A stretch of DNA of 64,000 bases from Leuctra nigra (Eukaryota > Arthropoda > Insecta > Plecoptera > Leuctridae), in assembly GCA_934045905.1 (NCBI GenBank), contig OW203764.1:37135434-37199433 (forward strand), read 5' to 3'. The translations under genes and the position numbers were made by a program. Positions 50,182 through 61,695 of this stretch are shown here, one piece after another. The notes beneath the pieces are model-generated. The model was not told the origin of the DNA, made no database searches, and saw only the letters and a list, made by a program, of their open reading frames with translations. Every line of letters begins with the position of its first letter. Within the stretch, counting starts at the first letter, position 1.

Positions 50182-51954
50182 TATAACATGTTAAGGCAGT
50201 TATAACCAAAGTTAATCTGATCCGGACTTACTAAATATTGAACTAAATTGATGGCACAGCCAATCGGATACCTCAAAATGATTGAAACAGTTTAGTTTAA
50301 TCCAAAAGTTTAACCGACGAAACAATTTTAAACACAAAACACACACATCTTATAATTAGATAAGAAATGTTATTTTACATACGCCATCTGTTGTTATCTA
50401 ACTGACATCTGTCAGATACTTTTCCCTGAGACTGAAAAGCCGGTCCAAACAAATAAACAAAAAATCCTACATCTGCCACCGTTTGTAGATTTCGTATTAC
50501 CGTGATTTAGCATATTTAACCAATCTCCACGATCGCACATATAATACTAACTACATAAAAAATAATACATTGTTTTAAAATGTCTACACATTGAAATAAA
50601 TTATTGAAACATATTAGAGTATAATTAGAATAATATAATTGTTATGATGTCGTGGACGTTTTCGGAACCATCGTGTGATGAATTGGCAGTGGTGACGGTT
50701 TGTTCCGATGAATGTGCTGGTGGCCCTGATAAGGGCCGTTCGCGACGTTTCGAAGGAGTTACTTCCTTCATCTTCTGGCGGCGCCTGCAAAGATGTAGCT
50801 GGCAGTGCGGTCTTATATTCGTTTTCGGGTTGATGTTGTTTCCCATTGGTGGAGTGTTGGACCATAACGACCAATCGCAGAGCTGAATTTGTTAGCCATC
50901 ATTGCGTCTGTTTTTGTAGGACAGGGATTCTCATGCGAAGCGAAGTCGAATAATAGTGATATTGATAAGTCATAATAATAGAGAGTAATAAACGCGCCAG
51001 AGGAGAGCAAATAAGAGGAGAGTGAAAACCAGTTAATTTACCCGTCATGAGATTGAAAAGAAGCAATGAAAATAAGCAATTAAAGTGGTGTAAGCGCTCG
51101 GCCGTTTTAGCAACTTGAGAGAGAAAATGATTCATAAGTGGGTGTAACTTTGATAGGATGTTCACATGTTCCGATTGTATATTAGTAGCACTTTTAATCG
51201 CGCAAAACTATGAGATTTCCGATACGTTTTGAGACGAAACCCGTTATTTTTTAAATTAAATTTCATACGGAACCCAGCGAATCAAGATAAAATAAAAAAT
51301 TTCACCAAAAATCAATTAATTATTACTAATAAAAAAAGCAAAAATTAAAAATGTATCAAGTGAAAACCTAAGTTTGTCTTTGGTTTAAATGTCAAATCAT
51401 TTCGTCAACCCAATCGTATCCAAAAAAGTGCCTGCAACAAGCGGCAAAATCGCCCGCGCTTGCACCACCTTAATAAATTATTAGTTATTAAATGATTAGG
51501 GGAAAATATATTATGAACAATTTAACACTTTTAATTTTACAATTATGTAGATTGAGGGCACACATGGACTATATCGAATTATATTCCACCTACTCTACTT
51601 GTATTTACGGGATATCAATGGGGTATGGATGGTAAAGGGAACATCAGTGGCATGTCGAACATTCTGTGAAATGAACAACAGTATCAGAATTCCACCATTT
51701 CCAAGGTATTTAGTAACATAGCTTTTGAAAGCCTTCGGAGTTGACTAAGCTATTGATTTCTGTGGTCTCAACAATATTCTCTGTCAAACTATGTGCTGTA
51801 TACATTCACATAAACTTAATGATAACTTTACAAGGAAAACTATTTAGCAAAGATTGTTTACGACCATAATATAACAAATATTAAGATGTTTGTCATAACT
51901 TAGTGCAAAATGAAATGGGTCACATTGATGAGAAATTTCGTATCATTGAGCTAA
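50182..51954. other. No supportable gene
   Basis: A moderately GC block at 50640-50880 is open on both strands but has no motif I recognise; the remainder is AT-rich. Confidence 0.35.
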
Positions 51955-52205
51955 TAAAGCGAGCGACTCCTGGACCGTGTTTTTTGTTTTTTGTCTGTTA
52001 CAAAGATAATTTTTTCTGTTATCTGGGAATATACAGATCGCACCATTTCACCGATAGATCTAATTTTTTTCACACATGTAACTCTGTGGTTTGCAGACTG
52101 ATTTTTTTATTCCGTTGATTGGTTAAATGGATATTAAAAAATCTTGATTTGCTAAAAATTAATATAGTCTATAATCAAGTTTAATTTTTGCATGGCCTTA
52201 AGAGG
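51955..52205 (+). mobile_element. Helitron-like 5' fragment, degenerate
   Basis: AAGCGAGCGACTCC is followed by the family's T-rich stretch, CACACCATTTCACCGATAGATC and CACACATGTA...TTTGCAGACTG. The copy stops before the 3' end; no hairpin/CTAG follows. Confidence 0.6.
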
Positions 52206-53574
52206 GCTGTCCTTAGAAATACATAGGAAATACGTAGGTGGCCAAGGTAGCTAATTTAGATAAAATCTTTGAGCCACAATAATGAATGTATCACTTTGAA
52301 ATTTTCACATCACATAAATAAAAGGTGGTTAAATATGCATTGCTTTCTGTTTTTTTTAAATTAAATTTTAAACATTTTAAACATGGTGTACAATTAGGCC
52401 ATTTTTGGGTAGTTTTAAGCATAGAGTACCTAATTTAGATTTCACAAATTAAGCAAAATAAAAAGATAGGCATAATTATAAAACCTTCATTAACAATCCC
52501 TCCAAATTTCAAATTGATTGAAACAAAAGTGTGCCCTACAGATTACTTCCTTTTTGGGTCCAAGCGCTGATTCAAGAGATACTTATTTCTGTCCTGAGCT
52601 CCGGTACAGAAATTGTTTGAAATGTTTATACAGTGGTGTAGAATTGTTTATGAATTTGTCGTGAGACGGCGACGGAGGAGAGTGAAGTGACTGAGCCATG
52701 TCTCTCCCCACTCTTGCACCGGCAGCTGACATTTCATTGACAAGTCGCTCACAAGCAGTGTTGTGACCCACCATGGTTGTGACATAATTTTATCTACATA
52801 ATTTATCTAGATAATATTTTGTTATCTTTTATCTTGCCTGGAAACATTTTTCAGTGATTATCTATTATTGTTATCTAGATAAATAAATTGTCTATCTTTT
52901 ATATAAGATTTTAATTATCTAGATAACGAAATTCGGGAAAAGCATTGATTTTATCCGTGTTCTGACGAGACTTGACGAGAATGACTTCCGTTTCACATCT
53001 TCCGTTCCGTTTCACATCAAAAAACCTTTTGTTTTAATCGTATCGTGGTGATTCAGGAAATAGGTTTACTGTAAGACTTTGCACTCAAAAATAAAAATCG
53101 CCCTTTTAAACTACTTGTCAGATTTATTGGCCCACTCATGTTTTAAGAATTTTGGAGAACTTTTGATATGTTATTAACAGACTCATTTTGGATCGATTAA
53201 TATATAAAAGTTTGTTATTATCTTTATAAGGGATGAAGATATCACATTTGTCCTGGAACACTTTAGAAATGAGATTTGACCACTTTTTGACCCCTTTTGA
53301 CCTCTGTATCAGTTTTATAATGGTAATATTGATTTGTATTAATTGTACTAAACATAAGCTTTCATTTGATATGCTACTCGACTAGGTTGATATAATTTGG
53401 TTATGTGATAATGACAACAATGACTTTTAAACAAATTTGGCATTTTGGCCCACCCGCCCTAATCAAATTTCGGAGAACTTTTGATATGTTATAGAGGGCA
53501 TTTTTATGAATCGAATTACATCAAAAAACCTTCTGTTGCAATTACTGATGGGTCAAAGTGATTAGACTCTGGAC
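52206..53574. other. Non-coding; three copies of a 12-bp palindrome
   Basis: TTATCTAGATAA occurs at 52803, 52871 and 52915 within about 125 bp. No gene is seen. The region from about 53275 shows weak inverted similarity (GACC.CTTTTGACCTC) to 61100-61130 and may be an older extension of the inverted duplication. Confidence 0.45.
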
Positions 53575-54777
53575 GCTGGCTGTCAGTTGTGTCACTACCT
53601 CATTTTTTGCCTTTGTGCAGTGTTTTGTAGGGCAAATATTATTTGTAGATATTCCAAACGATTTTACTAGAACTATACATTACTATTAGAGAGAAAAAGT
53701 TACAGCTGTTCAAATTTGGTTGTCAAAAAATTGATTATACGGAGTTCAAATAATGCCCGTCCAGAAAACTTCCAATGGCCGGGACGCTGTTTCTTCAAAA
53801 CTACGTACCGATATCTGGCTGAAAATTTCAAATTATATTCAAAATAGATTATGATCGCTTCCGTAAAAATTTCAATCAATATCAATATATTTAACGAAAG
53901 TTATTAAAACTTGAAGTTGAGCTTGAAAACAGAATAGTGGGGGAAAAAATCACTTTTATGACGTGTGTAATAAAAGTTTAGAAATAATCTACATTATTCA
54001 GATTTTACGTTCAACTTCAAGATTCCATAATTTTCGTTCAGTTCATTCAAATTGATTGATATTTTTACACAATCGATCTTAATATATTTTCAATATAATT
54101 TGAAATTTTCAGCTAGATATCGTACGTAGTTTTGAAGAAACAGCGTCCCGGACATTGGAAGTTTCTGGACTAGTGCTATTTGAGCTCCGTATAATCATTT
54201 CTTTGACAACCAAATTTGAACAGCTGTAACTTTTTTCCTATAATAGTGATGTTTTTTAAACTTGCACATATTAAATTTTGGTATGTTTTCTAATATGTGT
54301 AAAAATTTCAGAATCATATCTATAATAGTCTCGATATAGTGACCTCTCAATCAGGGGGATTTTTTTTGCGCCACCCGGTATAAAAATTATTTACACACTA
54401 AGATGCTACGGAAACATTTCTATATATTTATTTAAAAAATAAGTACGATGTAATTATATCTATAATTATTATATGATATTTTAATATTCCACAAATTAGT
54501 TATTGTTTTCCTGAATTGCACTTGTCATATTCCTTTCCATTAGATGAATGTCCTTGTATGGAGTACAACTTCTAAGAAACACGCCGACATAGTAAAATCA
54601 TAACATCAACATTTCCCTCCCTCACTCGGTGACCCGAGCTCTCAGCTGCAGAGCTAGGATGTTTGTAAATTGTTTTCATTTCTCGAGTGGAACGAATAAA
54701 CAAATGTAACTAACAACTTTGCCCCTGCGGATGCATCACGCAGCATCGACGGAGTTCGCCAAACCAGGGCCGATGGT
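53575..54777 (+). repeat. Large inverted duplication, left arm
   Basis: This arm matches 58871-61695 in reverse: GCTGGCTGTCAGTTGTGTC at its outer end and AAACCAGGGCCGATGGT at its inner end have exact or near-exact counterparts. It carries a truncated copy of the TACCGGGTGGCGC foldback (53679-54380). Relative to the right arm it lacks about 970 bp of the outer foldback end and beyond, and the 860-bp palindrome. Confidence 0.85.
53679..54380. mobile_element. Foldback with TACCGGGTGGCGC end, copy 2, left-truncated
   Basis: Starts inside the family at CATTACTATTAGAG and runs to GCGCCACCCGGTA. Its centre (ACTTTTATGACGTGTGTAAT) is uninterrupted, unlike copy 3. Confidence 0.82.
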
Positions 54778-54785
54778 CTTAAGAC

Positions 54786-54908
54786 TACAATTTTATCTTA
54801 TTTTACAAATGTTTCAGCCCAATCAGAAAAGAACGCGTGAACTTATTTACATACTAACTTTTTGAAATAGCTGTCATAAGTGATCGAAATGGAATCCACT
54901 GCAACTTT
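54786..54908 (+). mobile_element. Helitron-like internal fragment
   Basis: TTATCTTATTTTACAAATGT to GAAATGGAATCCACTGCAA matches the internal region that precedes the 3' third of copies A, C and D. Ends are missing. It is broken at 54908 by the T/A-rich edge of the next segment. Confidence 0.6.
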
Positions 54909-55586
54909 TTTATTTTTCTTATTGGTAATAATTAGACATGCACAGAAATAATAAAACACACTACAACAATATGCCGCATAGCCAAAAGGCTAGTCTGGGG
55001 CCAAGTACATAATAAAATAATACAGATGTGTCATCTCCTCATCATCAAACAAACAAAACATATTATAAGTTTGAAAAGCAAAGCAATAACAAAATATCAG
55101 TATGATACCAAATACACTTCAATATCTATACATGAACAAAATAAATAATTGAATGAATATGAAACAGAATGCAGCCATCGAGACAGAGTAGGTAGTACCT
55201 TACATCACCATACAATCAAAACATCGACAAGTTAACCCTTAATTTCACTCTATCTGGTTTGCATGTAACAGAGTTCTCCTTGCCTCCAATACCTGGATTC
55301 TTCTATTATATTTCCAGCATAATACGAGGCAGTAAAGGTAACTTGATGACGAACTAATCAAGCTTCTCCTGAGAAATATCTTACTTTCCTTGCGAGAATT
55401 GTTGCTCAGCAAGAGTTCAAGGAAATGGAATCTTGATGATAGTAATCTGAATCTCTTGAGAAGAATCGTTTTCTCGGTAATTAGTCGGCCGCTTCCATTC
55501 GAGCTGATGATTACCGAACAAATAACACCATTACGATTTGTGATGGAGATTTCAACAAGACAATGATTCCCTGTAACAATTCCATC
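54909..55586 (-). other. Unidentified minus-strand segment with a 113-codon open frame
   Basis: On the minus strand 55586-55245 is open without ATG and ends in a stop. It begins DGIVTGNHCLVEIS and ends LEARRTLLHANQIE, with KTILLKRFRLLSSRFHFLEL in the middle. Downstream lie a stem TAGCC-aaaa-GGCTA (54978-54991, read on + strand) and an A/T-rich end that breaks a Helitron-like fragment at 54908. That layout suggests the 3' part of a retroelement, or a terminal exon with its 3'UTR. I do not recognise the protein and the acceptor is poor. Confidence 0.3.
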
Positions 55587-56788
55587 TCAGCCTTCTCCTG
55601 AAAAGCTATTTTAAATTGAATTAGTTTAGTTTGAAGAATGCTGATAATTCAGATTTGTAATTAAACCAAAAGACTTTACATGAAATAAGTTGAAGCTTCT
55701 AATGGCTTCATTTATGATTATCATTATATCGATCACAAAGTTCAGTCCCATCATGTCGTCATCCTTTAGATTTTTACTTCAGATTAACGGGTAAAGTTTT
55801 CAATTTTCCGCCCTTTTCATTTGACTTTCCCGGGTAGCGCTAAAGTTAGTAATTGTCTTTCCTTCTTCGTTTCATTTTATCTGTTTTTTTCTCTCCTCTT
55901 TCGGTGTTGTAAAAAAGAAGGCCGTCATTAACGCCTGAGCGACCGTAAAATCCGAAACGCTGATTAGTTTCCAAGAAGCCACTCGTGAAGTTTCGAGTTC
56001 GTATCTCAAGTCCAAGAAACAATAGCGCGACTAATTGCTTACCTATACTCTCATGGCTGCCAGAATATATCCCATTTCACTTGTACAATCATACATATTT
56101 ATCTGTCCACTTGAACTTTTTAACAATTAAAAATAATGAGTACTTCAAAACAATTCATTGGACAAGTTTAGTCCAATTACAACACATACCATATTTTACT
56201 TGTTATTTTAACCAGTAAAATATTGTTATTGGCCAGTCGGTTGCAGGATTTGATTACATTTTTTAACAGTAACGCGTAAAGAGTAGATATCCACCCAGCG
56301 TTCAGCATAAAATTCATATGTGATTTAATAATTTGAAAATCAATTTTGATAAATAATTTTTTCAACTGAAGCTATTAGACGAATAGTTCGTTAGATATAT
56401 AAGGGAAGAGGCGTGCACAAAACGTCACAACTAAAACATATTTCTGAAGGTAGCAGGATATCAAGGTAAACACGTAGAAAAATGCCCAAGCTCATTGTCT
56501 TTATAGATATGTATTAGGGGGTATTTACAAGTTTTTTTTGTCACTATCCGCTACAAGCAAAGAACGCATTTTGTAGAAAAATGTATTTATGTATTTATAA
56601 TCGACTTGGGTGCTTTGGATTGAACCCTCCCCTTTCCTGTGACCAATTTTTAAATAGACTGGGATCAAATATTTATAAAATTTAATCAAAATCAAGTTGA
56701 TATAAACTAACACCTTTTTTTACATGAAAGAAAGATATCAATATTCTCAGAAAAATATGTAATATGGCTTGCTCGATCCTGTCAATAA
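55587..56788. other. No recognisable feature
   Basis: AT-rich sequence inside the spacer of the inverted duplication; no gene seen. Confidence 0.4.
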
Positions 56789-57588
56789 CTAGGAAAACGC
56801 TCAGTGTAACGCGTTGATGAGCGAGCACGGGTACATGCAAATTCACGAACCGGAAATGTGTACACAAGTACAACGCACAGAAAACATATACATCCATATT
56901 GAATTGATTATGATATCAACTTATATGATGATATGCTCTTCATCGAAACTTTAAAATAGCATCTAAGCACCTGGTTCATAAAGCAAATCAGAATCAATTC
57001 AATTGGCACTGGAAAACATCCATTTCGATACTTCATTACTGACAGATATAAAAAATGTCAATAAGTTCATACGTTCTTAACTGTTTGGGATGAAATTTTG
57101 TAAAATAAGAGACAATATTGGTCTTAATGATCATGCAAAATATGAGTTTGATCAGAATTATCGAAGACCGTTTTCATTTTTCAGCCTATCAGGAGATATT
57201 TATTTAAATTTTTACCAATAAATGGATTTCAAAAAAAATAAGTTCTTCAAACAGAAAAGGTTGTCTCTACATGTGTGCAAAATTTCAGCTCGATCGAAGA
57301 AAAACTGACCTGTATAGCCAAAATATGAGTTTTATCAGTTTTATCGAAGACCATTGTCATTTTTCAACCTACCATCAGGAGATGTTTATTTAAATTTTAG
57401 CCAAAGAATGGATTTCAAAAAATTTTGGGGTCTGCAAACAGAAAAGGTTGTCTCCACATGTGTGCAAAATTTCAGCTCGATCGAAAAAAAACTCTGATCT
57501 TTATATCGTCAGGTAACAGAAAAAAAAGAAAAAAAAGAGAGGTCCGTGCCAAAAGAGCCAAAAGGAGACGCTCGCTTCGCTCGCTCAA
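56789..57588 (-). mobile_element. Helitron-like element, copy G (800 bp)
   Basis: Minus-strand copy: 5' TTGAGCGAGCGAAGCGAGCG at 57588, two tandem about 185-bp units (57130-57510), 3' GCTCGCTCATCAACGCG, hairpin, CTAG at 56789. Same subfamily as A, C and D. It lies head-to-head with copy F, 99 bp apart. Confidence 0.8.
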
Positions 57589-57687
57589 AAATGAAACAAC
57601 TAAAACAAACGAGACTTGTATTTCACTGAAGCACCACCGTCTTCATGCACTCTCTCTCTCTCCCCTTCACTGAAGCAACAAAATTAA

Positions 57688-57745
57688 TTGAGCGAGCGTA
57701 GCGAGCGTCACCACGGTACTCTTACGGCACTTTCTCTGTGTGTTT

Positions 57746-57778
<33 letters not shown>

Positions 57779-58612
57779 TGTTCACTGCCCAGGTCAAACG
57801 GCACAACCAATCGATCTGAAATTTTGCACATATACTAACGTAATCTATGCGGTCCCTGGGATCGTTTTTGAACGGGCTCATGTTATTGGTTCAAATTTAA
57901 AAAAAAATATCTTTTGATTGGTAGTTCCGATCTATTTGAAATTTTGACAAGTCATGGCGACCAACATTGTACCCAATCATACAAAGTTTCAGCCAAATCC
58001 TCCCATTGGTTAAAATTAAAAAAAAATCTTTTATGCCATTTTTTTAATTTAAACTTGAACCGTATGACTGATCAACTTTAAACTTTGCATGGTCATTGGG
58101 ACTAACATTATCTGCATTTTTGACAATTTTCAGACTAATCTATGTTTAAATCCAAAAGTTATTGACGTTTTACGGACATTTTGCGTGTTGGCTTTCAAAT
58201 TTCTCGAAAATGTTGATCACGGCTACTTCGACTCTTTATAGTTCCAAGGTAGTTAGAGTAGAAACTTTCAAACGTATGAAACTGATATGACCATTCAACA
58301 GATCGATCTAATATTGTGTATGTACACACACATTTATCATATGAGTGGTCCCAGGTCTATTTTTTTAAAGAGATCATGTGATTTTAGAATATTAACGAGG
58401 AACAGTTCATTCAGAAAGGTTCAAAAGGTTCAAGCTTTGCATGGTTATTGGGACTAATGTTTTAGGACAATTTTGAGATTTTTATTCTTGAGTCTGACGA
58501 AATTCAAGAATTATTGGCTTTTAATGATATTTTCGATAGACATTATTTCGGTTCGAGTTGTTGCGCCTGTCCGTGCTCGCTCATCAACGCGTTACACAGA
58601 GCGTTTTCCTAG
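57688..58612 (+). mobile_element. Helitron-like element, copy F (subfamily 2)
   Basis: 5' TTGAGCGAGCGTAGCGAGCG, a T-run of about 29 (near 57748), interior shared with copies B, E and H, 3' GCTCGCTCATCAACGCG, GTTACACAGAGCG variant of the hairpin, TTCCTAG. Flanks are ATTAA and TACG. Non-coding. Confidence 0.8.
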
Positions 58613-58870
58613 TACGCTCTAGTTGTGGTGGAAGGAATGGGGACAGATTCTCAGAGCGTTTTGCTAACCAATAGTTTTGATAAGCACGTTGGTTCTGCAC
58701 ATGCGCAGTGTCACATTATCGTCAACAATGTGACTCTGCACGAAGCAGAACCAAATGTTTATAGTCTGAATCCGCTTTTATTTGGAAAAAAAATTACTTT
58801 TTTATTTTATTTCTTAACTGATCATGTTCGAGACTAGCACAAAAGATAGGACTTCGTCTCTACGATATTT
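58613..58870. repeat. Spacer with a 62-bp hairpin
   Basis: 58691-58752: GGTTCTGC...GTGTCACATT pairs with AATGTGAC...GCAGAACC around a 9-nt loop. The surrounding frame (58625-58837) has no recognised domain. Confidence 0.6.
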
Positions 58871-59265
58871 ACCATCGGCCCTGGTTTGGCAAACTCCATC
58901 GATGCTGCGTGTTGCATCCGCAGGGGCAAAGTGTTAGTTACATTTGTTTATTCGTTCCACTCGAGAAATGGAAACAATTTACAAACATCGGAGCTCCTCA
59001 GCTCAGAGATCGGTCACCGAGTGAGGGGGGGTAATGTTGATGTTATAATTTTACTATGTCGGCGTGGTTCTTAGAAGTTGTACTCCATTCAAGGACATTC
59101 ATCTAATGGAAAGGAATATGACAAGTGCAATTGAGGAAAACAATAACTAATTTGTGGAATATTATATTATCATATAATTATTATAGATATAATTATATCG
59201 TACTCATTTTTAAAATAAATATATAGAAATGTTTCCATAGCATCTTAGTGTGTGAATAATTTTTA

Positions 59266-60772
59266 TACTGGGTAGCGCAAAAAAATCCCCCTGATTGAGA
59301 GGACACTATATCAAAACTATTATAGATAGGATTCTGAAATTTGTACCCATATTAGAAAACATACCAACATTTAATATGTACAAGTTTCAAAAACATTACT
59401 ATTATAGGAAAAGAGTTACAGCTGTTCAAATTTGGTTGTCAAAAAATTGATTTTACGGAGCTCAAATAGCGCGTCGAGAAAACTTCCAATGGCCAGGACG
59501 CGGTTTCTTCAAAACTACGTACGATATCAATTTGAAAATTTCAAATTATATTGAAAATATATTAAGATCGATTGTGTAAAAATATCAATCAATTTGAATT
59601 ATCGGAACGAAAATTATGGATTCTTGAAGTTGAGCGTAAAATCTGAATATAAAGATTATTTCTAAACGTTTATTATAGTGGAGTTTTTCTCTCTATACCT
59701 ATATCGGCAAACGCGGTATCTTTTCAAAGGCCATTCATCCATTGTCAATAGCTCAAAAACATGACACTTTCTAACAAGCTACATGGTTCGGCTACATGCC
59801 GTGTTTTATGGTCTCCAAATCCCAACCCTCCCTTGTTGTCAAATATGGTCAAATGTTTCTTAAAATATGAAAAGAGGTAGGACATCTTTCTAAACCTCTC
59901 AAATGTGTGGTATTTGGCATCAATGCACAGTTGTAAAAATTGCCCTCCCTGCCCCTGACTTGATACCTGGCTCATCTCTATAAATTTACAACCTGCCAAA
60001 ATAAACACTTGTTCCTAGTCAAGCTCCATTGTGCAAATTCTGAGTGGAAATCAATGGAAACTTTCAAATAGGTATAGAGCGAAAAACCCAACTATATAGT
60101 TGGGTTTTTCGCTATATAGTTGGGTTTTTCGCTCTATACCTATTTGAAAGTTTCCATTGATTTCCACTCAGAATTTGCACAATGGAGCTTGACTAGGAAC
60201 AAGTGTTTATTTTGGCAGGTTGTAAATTTATAGAGATGAGCCAGGTATCAAGTCAGGGGCAGGGAGGGCAATTTTTACAACTGTGCATTGATGCCAAATA
60301 CCACACATTTGAGAGGTTTAGAAAGATGTCCTACCTCTTTTCATATTTTAAGAAACATTTGACCATATTTGACAACAAGGGAGGGTTGGGATTTGGAGAC
60401 CATAAAACACGGCATGTAGCCGAACCATGTAGCTTGTTAGAAACTGTCATGTTTTTGAGCTATTGACAATGGATGAATGGCCTTTGAAAAGATACCGCGT
60501 TTGCCGATATAGGTATAGAGAGAAAAACTCCACTATACACACGTAATAAAAGTGGTCCCCCCCCCACTATTCTGTTTTCAAGCTCAACTTCAAGATTTAA
60601 TATCTTTCTTTACATATACCTATTGATATTGATTGAAAATTTTACACAATCGATCATAATGTATTCGGAATATAATTTGAAATTTTCAGCTTGATATCGT
60701 ACGTAGTATCCTATCAATAATACTTTCGATAAAGTGACCTCTCAATCATAGGGGATTTTTTTGCGCCACCCA
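59266..60772. mobile_element. Foldback with TACCGGGTGGCGC end, copy 3, interrupted
   Basis: The ends TACTGGGTAGCGC and GCGCCACCCA are mutated family termini. The unpaired centre is the insertion point of the 860-bp palindrome: TTTATTA | CACACG around the insert matches the continuous TTTATTACACACG of copy 1 (near 45283). Confidence 0.82.
59676..60535. mobile_element. Very young 860-bp near-perfect palindromic element
   Basis: The two arms of about 420 bp are almost identical; their 87-codon frames (59745-60008 minus, 60203-60466 plus) differ by one residue (ESV against ETV). The ends are TAGTGGAGTTTTTCTCTC and its complement, with TA target duplications (59674-59675, 60536-60537). The centre is a three-fold repeat around TATAGTTGGGTTTTTCGC. 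The conserved frame (MFILAGCKFIEMSQ..) may be only a by-product of arm identity. No transposase, so movement would need a TA-specific enzyme in trans. Confidence 0.9.
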
Positions 60773-61695
60773 ATGCTCTATGTTCCAGGCAATAACTAAT
60801 CAGTGATAATCTTTTATTAGTAATTAATTAGTCAGTTGTTACGAATTACAGAAACGGCTGAAGTCCAGCTGACCTAGTTCTGAGATAATCGAGAAAAACT
60901 AATTGCACCCCTTCAGATCTATTTGTAAAAAAAATACTTTTCTGGCATAAATAAGATAATAAATTGATACACCCAGCTATTGTCTGTAGAAGCCAAAAAT
61001 ATATTTCTGTCCTAATTTGAGGGTTTAATGAGTTGGACAAAGGCCCTTTCTGTAATTCACTGGAAAATATGATTAAAATGTTACTATTTTAGGGAGATTA
61101 ACTGTCAAAAGAGGTCAAAAATGGTCAAACAAACATTTGTTACAAATTTTAATACTTTATTTCCAAATATAACAGAACTTATTCCGAATCTTAGTGGTCA
61201 CGAGCACTTTCTTCAGTTGGCCAAGATAAAATGGCTTGATAAAACTCAAAAAATTAATTTTGCAAATACTGAACTCCCCCCCCTAAGGGGGATAAATACA
61301 ATCATCCTTTTCCTTTTAACATGGGTTTCTGGCAACTGTAGCGGATTCTCGGTGTTCTCGGTGTTTTACTTTGAAGCCGTGAGCCTGTGAAGTGCAGCAA
61401 GGGCACAAGTCCTGGGACTAATGCCCTTTCTGCAATTCACTGAATCTTCACCAGGGTGCCCTGTGCATGCAAATGCTGGGACTACCGCCCTTTCAATCTC
61501 TAAAGTTGCATTTACCTTTACAGATCCCATATCCGCTGTTAACTCAATTTCAAAAAAAGTGTGACTAACGCCCTTTCTGTAATTCGCGATTCTGTTCTAG
61601 TAAAATCGTTTGGAACTCTACAAATAATATTTGCCCTACAAAACACTGTAGGTACAAAGGCAAAAAATTAGGTAGCGACACAACTGACAGCCAGC

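Larger units (their letters stand above)
58871..61695 (-). repeat. Large inverted duplication, right arm
   Basis: Reverse counterpart of 53575-54777. It holds foldback copy 3 (59266-60772), which is itself interrupted by the 860-bp palindrome, plus 60773-61607, which the left arm lacks. The motif GCCCTTTCTG.AATTC recurs at about 61049, 61422 and 61571. The 89-codon frame at 61121 is not recognised. Confidence 0.85.

Noticed and set aside
59745..60466. Two copies of a real small gene facing each other
   Set aside because: Both frames lie wholly in the arms of one TA-flanked palindromic element, so identity is explained by the palindrome.
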